Shown here: positions 61,431 through 64,000 of the stretch, piece by piece
Position numbering within the stretch: position 1 is the stretch's first letter
Layout of the letters: every line of letters starts with the position of its first letter
Assembly: GCA_045593405.1 (NCBI GenBank)
Contig: JAZNWN010000001.1
Span: forward strand, 30,062-94,061
From: UMGS1933 sp045593405
GTDB taxonomy: Bacteria; Bacillota; Clostridia; TANB77; CAG-508
Reading direction: 5' to 3'
DNA: 64,000 nt
The notes under the pieces: generated by a model
Told to the model about the DNA's origin: nothing
The model's input: the letters and a program-made list of their open reading frames with translations, nothing else
Databases searched by the model: none
Made by a program: the position numbers and the translations under genes

Positions 61431-62189
61431 AAAGTTTTTAAAGAACAAAATAAAAAACAAAATAGCTGGTGCTGCTTTTTTAATAATAAAACCTTTTATA
61501 GTTCCTATAATTATATTGCTTATTTTTATACTTATTATATCTACAATAACAGATATTCTTTATATAGGATTTGACAATGAAGATGAGATAGATATGGAAA
61601 AAGAACTTGCTTATTATGATACTGAATACAATGAAGAAAATGATAAGAATGAAGTTGTAGAATTTTTTAAGAGTGTATGGGATTTTGTTGCTGGATTATT
61701 TTCAGGAGGAATGGCAGAGGATACCGACTGGCCTGTAGAACGGACATTATACTATTACAAGTTATTTTGGAAAAAGAGAAGCTCCAACAGCAGGGGCATC
61801 AACATTCCATACAGGAATAGATATTGCTGCTCCCGAAGGTGCAAAACTTGTTAGTATTATGGATGGAGAAATAACATCTGTAGGTTGGGGAGGTGCTGGT
61901 GGATATACAATATCAGTAAAAAGTACAGATGGGCAATATAGATTTTCGTACAGTCATTGCTCTCCAGAATTTATTGTTAGTGTAGGTCAAGATGTTAAAA
62001 AAGGTGAAATTATAGGAAAAGTAGGTCCAAAAAATGTTTATGGAGTAACAAATAATCCTTACAAAGATAGTAATGGAAATCCAACTAATCGGTGCTACAA
62101 CAGGTTGTCATTGCCATTTTACTGTAAGAAAAGATGGAGAATATATTGATCCATTAGAAATAGTAAAAAAGAAGGAGGAATTTATTTAA
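61417..62189 (+). CDS. Membrane-anchored M23 peptidoglycan endopeptidase, interrupted twice at CGG (+1, +1)
   Basis: From ATG 61417 (GGAAG six bases upstream) the protein has a membrane helix (IKPFIVPIIILLIFILII), an acidic linker and then GMAEDTDWPVE. The next codon is CGG (61741). Without the C it continues GHYTITSYFGKREAPTAG, with the M23 ligands FHTGIDIAAPEG and FSYSHCSPEF. Another in-frame CGG at 62090 follows NPTN; without its C the frame gives GATTGCHCHFTVRKDG, which contains the essential HxH. The corrected product is 256 residues and ends at 62189, overlapping the next ATG. It would open the cell wall for the conjugation channel. Confidence 0.82.
61738..61744 (+). other. Putative +1 frameshift site GAA-CGG-A
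   Basis: Codons GTA GAA CGG ACA in frame 0 become GTA GAA GGA CAT without C61741, joining the M23 domain. Confidence 0.75.
62087..62093 (+). other. Putative +1 frameshift site AAT-CGG-T
   Basis: Codons ACT AAT CGG TGC in frame 0 become ACT AAT GGT GCT without C62090. This restores the canonical (A)TTGxHxHF of M23 peptidases. It is the only site with GGT instead of GGA. Confidence 0.78.
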
Positions 62190-62620
62190 TGATAGTTATT
62201 TACACAGGAATAGAAGAAGTAGATAAGGAAATTCAAATGAGTTTAAGAGATTCTATAGTTGCTCATTATAGTGAGTACTTAATAGAAAACAACACATTTG
62301 AAGGACAAACTGTAATAATATCTCCACAAGCAATTGAAGGAGATTTACACGAATTTTTATTTACATTGAAACAATTAGATATGAGAGTTGTCTTGCTACT
62401 AAAAAATCAAAAACAAGAAGAAACAAAGTTAGCATTACAACTTGGAATATATGATATATTATTTGGTAATTTTTATCCGAGCCAGATAAAAGAAATAATA
62501 GAACATCCTAAAAACTTTAAGGATATATCAGACTTATATAAAAAAACTTATAACTTAAAAATAAAGAAAAGAAAGAGAATTAGAAATGATAAATCTAATT
62601 CTTTTTTTAATAGAAAGTAA
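62189..62620 (+). CDS. Receiver-like small protein of the secretion cluster, 143 aa
   Basis: Its ATG overlaps the M23 stop (TAATG) behind AAGGAGG. The alternating strands and helices (MIVIYTGIEEVDKEI, GQTVIISPQAIEGDLHEFLF, DMRVVLLLKNQKQEE, LGIYDILFGNFYPSQIKEII) resemble the pseudo-receiver domain at the N terminus of TadZ/CpaE-type proteins. The second half of such proteins, a ParA-like ATPase, is absent. The C terminus is strongly basic (KIKKRKRIRNDK). Function unknown. Confidence 0.65.
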   Translation: MIVIYTGIEEVDKEIQMSLRDSIVAHYSEYLIENNTFEGQTVIISPQAIEGDLHEFLFTLKQLDMRVVLLLKNQKQEETKLALQLGIYDILFGNFYPSQIKEIIEHPKNFKDISDLYKKTYNLKIKKRKRIRNDKSNSFFNRK

Positions 62621-62631
62621 AGGTGAGTAAG

Positions 62632-62718
62632 TTGAAATTAATTATAAAAATTTTAAAATACTCATTTGTTGTATGTTTTAATGTGATTTTGCTATTTGTT
62701 TTAAATTTGTTTATATAA
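62632..62718 (+). CDS. Possible membrane peptide, 28 aa
   Basis: AAAGGTGA lies four bases before TTG 62632. The 28-codon frame starts MKLIIKILKYSF and is otherwise one hydrophobic helix (FVVCFNVILLFVLNLFI). Short single-helix peptides are common in conjugative elements, but this could be chance. Confidence 0.4.
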   Translation: MKLIIKILKYSFVVCFNVILLFVLNLFI

Positions 62719-62805
62719 TAATTTTAATAAAATAGCTTAATTATAAAGTTATTAAGTTAATACTAATGGATTGAATAAATAAAAGTAAGTAATTGGGAGG
62801 TGATA

Positions 62806-62845
62806 ATGTAATAATAAATGATTGAAGGAGGTGTTGATAAATAAA
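62806..62845 (+). promoter_or_regulatory. Start-stop (ATG-TAA) and 8-codon mini-ORFs before the sortase
   Basis: GGGAGGTGAT is followed by ATG 62806 and at once by TAA. A second mini-frame (ATG 62819, MIEGGVDK, stop 62843) encodes the ribosome site of the sortase within its own codons. Such elements can stall or reinitiate ribosomes. Confidence 0.4.
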
Positions 62846-63557
62846 AAGGTTTATTGCAAAGCTAATTATTATTCTGTTTATTATAATAATGATAATTTCT
62901 TTATATCTATTAATTAAAGACTTTTGCGAATTTAAAGAAAGTAATGAAGCAAGTACAAAATTAATAGAAGATGTTATTATAGAAGATAATAATGAAGAAA
63001 AGTCAGTAATTGATTGGCAAAAATTAGAGAATATAAATGAAGACATTATAGGATGGATAAAGATAGAAAACACTAATATTGATTATCCTATTCTTAAAGA
63101 TGATGATAACTTAAAATATTTAAATCGTTCTTATGATGGAAAATATAATAAAAATGGTTCTATATTTACTTTAAACAATTTCCAAGATAATATATTAATA
63201 ATATATGGACACAACATGAAAAGTGGAATAATGTTTTCAGAATTAAGTAAATATATGAAAAAAGACTTTTTTGATAAGCATAAATGTTTTACAATATATA
63301 CAAAAGACCATACATACCAAGCAACAATATTTAGCTGCTATTCTATAGGAATAGATAAAGAAGAAGAGAATATTAAGTTATTAGATTTTAAAGAAGAAGT
63401 AGATTATTATAAAAAAACAAGTAAATATTCTGCAGATGAAAATATTGGAGAAATCAAAAAAATTGTTAAATTATCTACATGTTCATACCTCAATAATCAT
63501 ACAACGCCAACGGATCAGAGGTATTATATAGTGGCAAAATTAGAAATAGTTGATTAA
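62841..63557 (+). CDS. srtB: Class B sortase of the mobile element
   Basis: The sortase fold is clear: a membrane helix (LIIILFIIIMIISLYLLI), His in LIIYGHNMKSGIMFSEL, Cys in VKLSTCSYLN and Arg in TDQRYYIVAKLE. The first visible ATG (62889) is inside the membrane helix. The frame runs back to ATA 62841, eight bases after GGAGGTG, and reads (M)KRFIAKLIII, a typical sortase start. The gene therefore probably starts at a non-standard ATA or carries a damaged start. The next gene encodes a likely surface protein, its possible substrate. Confidence 0.8.
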   Translation: MKRFIAKLIIILFIIIMIISLYLLIKDFCEFKESNEASTKLIEDVIIEDNNEEKSVIDWQKLENINEDIIGWIKIENTNIDYPILKDDDNLKYLNRSYDGKYNKNGSIFTLNNFQDNILIIYGHNMKSGIMFSELSKYMKKDFFDKHKCFTIYTKDHTYQATIFSCYSIGIDKEEENIKLLDFKEEVDYYKKTSKYSADENIGEIKKIVKLSTCSYLNNHTTPTDQRYYIVAKLEIVD

Positions 63558-63666
63558 AACAATAAAAAAGCTTAATATTTAGGGTTTTATAAGACTTTTT
63601 TAAAAACTTTATTTTTCAGCTTATTATATTTATAAAAAATATGATATGCTTTAAAGGGTGGTAAAT

Positions 63667-64000
63667 ATGAAAAAGAAATTATGCATTGTTTTAATAATAA
63701 TATTCTTAATTTTAGTAGGTGTATTATTAACGATATCAATTTACAAGAACGATGAAAAACTTTCGGAAATGCAAAATAATAAGAGTTTATCTGAAGGTGA
63801 AATCGAGCATAATGAGAAAGACGAAAATATACTTGAAAACCTTGTAGTAGAAGAAAATATAGAAGTATCAGACAAAAATGAAACTGAAAAAGTAGAAATT
63901 GTAGAAAAAAAGGAAAATAAAACTGAGAATCAAAGTGTTTCAGAAAAAAATAATACAAGTATAACTGAACCAAGTAATAAAGCTAATAATAATGTAAATA
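63667..64000 (+). CDS. N-terminal part of a membrane-anchored or secreted acidic protein
   Basis: GGGTGGTAAAT precedes ATG 63667. The product starts MKKKLCIVLIIIFLILVGV, a membrane or signal helix, and continues with a long acidic, low-complexity region rich in Glu, Asn and Lys (SEGEIEHNEKDENILENL and on). The frame is open at the window end. A Cys in the signal region is too early for a standard lipobox. Position after a sortase suggests a cell-surface substrate. Confidence 0.7.
   Translation, partial: MKKKLCIVLIIIFLILVGVLLTISIYKNDEKLSEMQNNKSLSEGEIEHNEKDENILENLVVEENIEVSDKNETEKVEIVEKKENKTENQSVSEKNNTSITEPSNKANNNVN

Overview
This window looks like a low-GC, endospore-lineage member of the Clostridia, probably an uncultured gut Firmicute. 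The evidence is the AT-rich sequence with AGA-dominated arginine codons, strong AAAGGAGGTGAT-type ribosome binding sites, spoIIM, class B sortases, pyruvate phosphate dikinase, an archaeal-type prolyl-tRNA synthetase, and many short intergenic repeats bounded by TGTAGGGG and CCCCTACA. No rRNA, tRNA or CRISPR array was seen.

Layout. 1-12.5 kb: the end of a surface protein, three ABC export modules (a MacB/FtsX-like fusion at 937, a YtrA-type GntR/ATPase/permease operon at 5057-6902, a Nat/Yha-like pair at 9050-11252), a GltD-like oxidoreductase, several small orphan genes and a TetR regulator. 12.6-18.2 kb: feoA and feoB with a folded RNA element between them that resembles a NiCo-type metal riboswitch, then a sortase substrate followed by its likely sortase. 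18.3-39.6 kb: mostly housekeeping genes (yebC, tmcAL, rnhA, ppdK, mgtE, a class A PBP, proS, maf, a damaged rdgB, pta, gltX, queA, tgt) separated by repeat elements. 39.7-50.8 kb: membrane proteins, an EndoQ-like PHP protein, spoIIM, two Xer recombinases, an SOS-controlled LysM protein, guaB and a stand-alone GMP synthase ATPase. 51-52.7 kb: three unknown co-oriented genes. 52.7-64 kb: left part of an integrative or conjugative element, with a 1-kb repeat-bearing noncoding region, parA, parB, an HTH replication-type protein, a type IV secretion cluster (VirB2-, PrgI/VirB3-, VirB4- and VirB6-like, M23 hydrolase), a second sortase and a truncated surface protein.

The most striking signal concerns the codon CGG. 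I read every CGG on both strands. Conserved genes contain no in-frame CGG in uninterrupted sequence. In-frame CGG occurs only ten times: three in small orphan genes and seven at positions where the reading frame breaks. At all seven, skipping the C (+1) turns CGG-A/T into a glycine codon and restores a recognisable protein: a metallopeptidase-like gene (35645), a YetF gene (40426), a small T4SS membrane protein (56479), the VirB6-like gene (60109 and 60164) and the M23 hydrolase (61741 and 62090). Five of seven are NTT-CGG-A. This fits programmed or tolerated +1 frameshifting at an unassigned CGG codon, or a four-base CGGN glycine codon. A data artefact or pseudogenisation must be excluded. 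Other notable items are an MgtL-like leader ORF before mgtE, a frameshifted rdgB, MITE-like elements and a start-stop mini-ORF before the second sortase.
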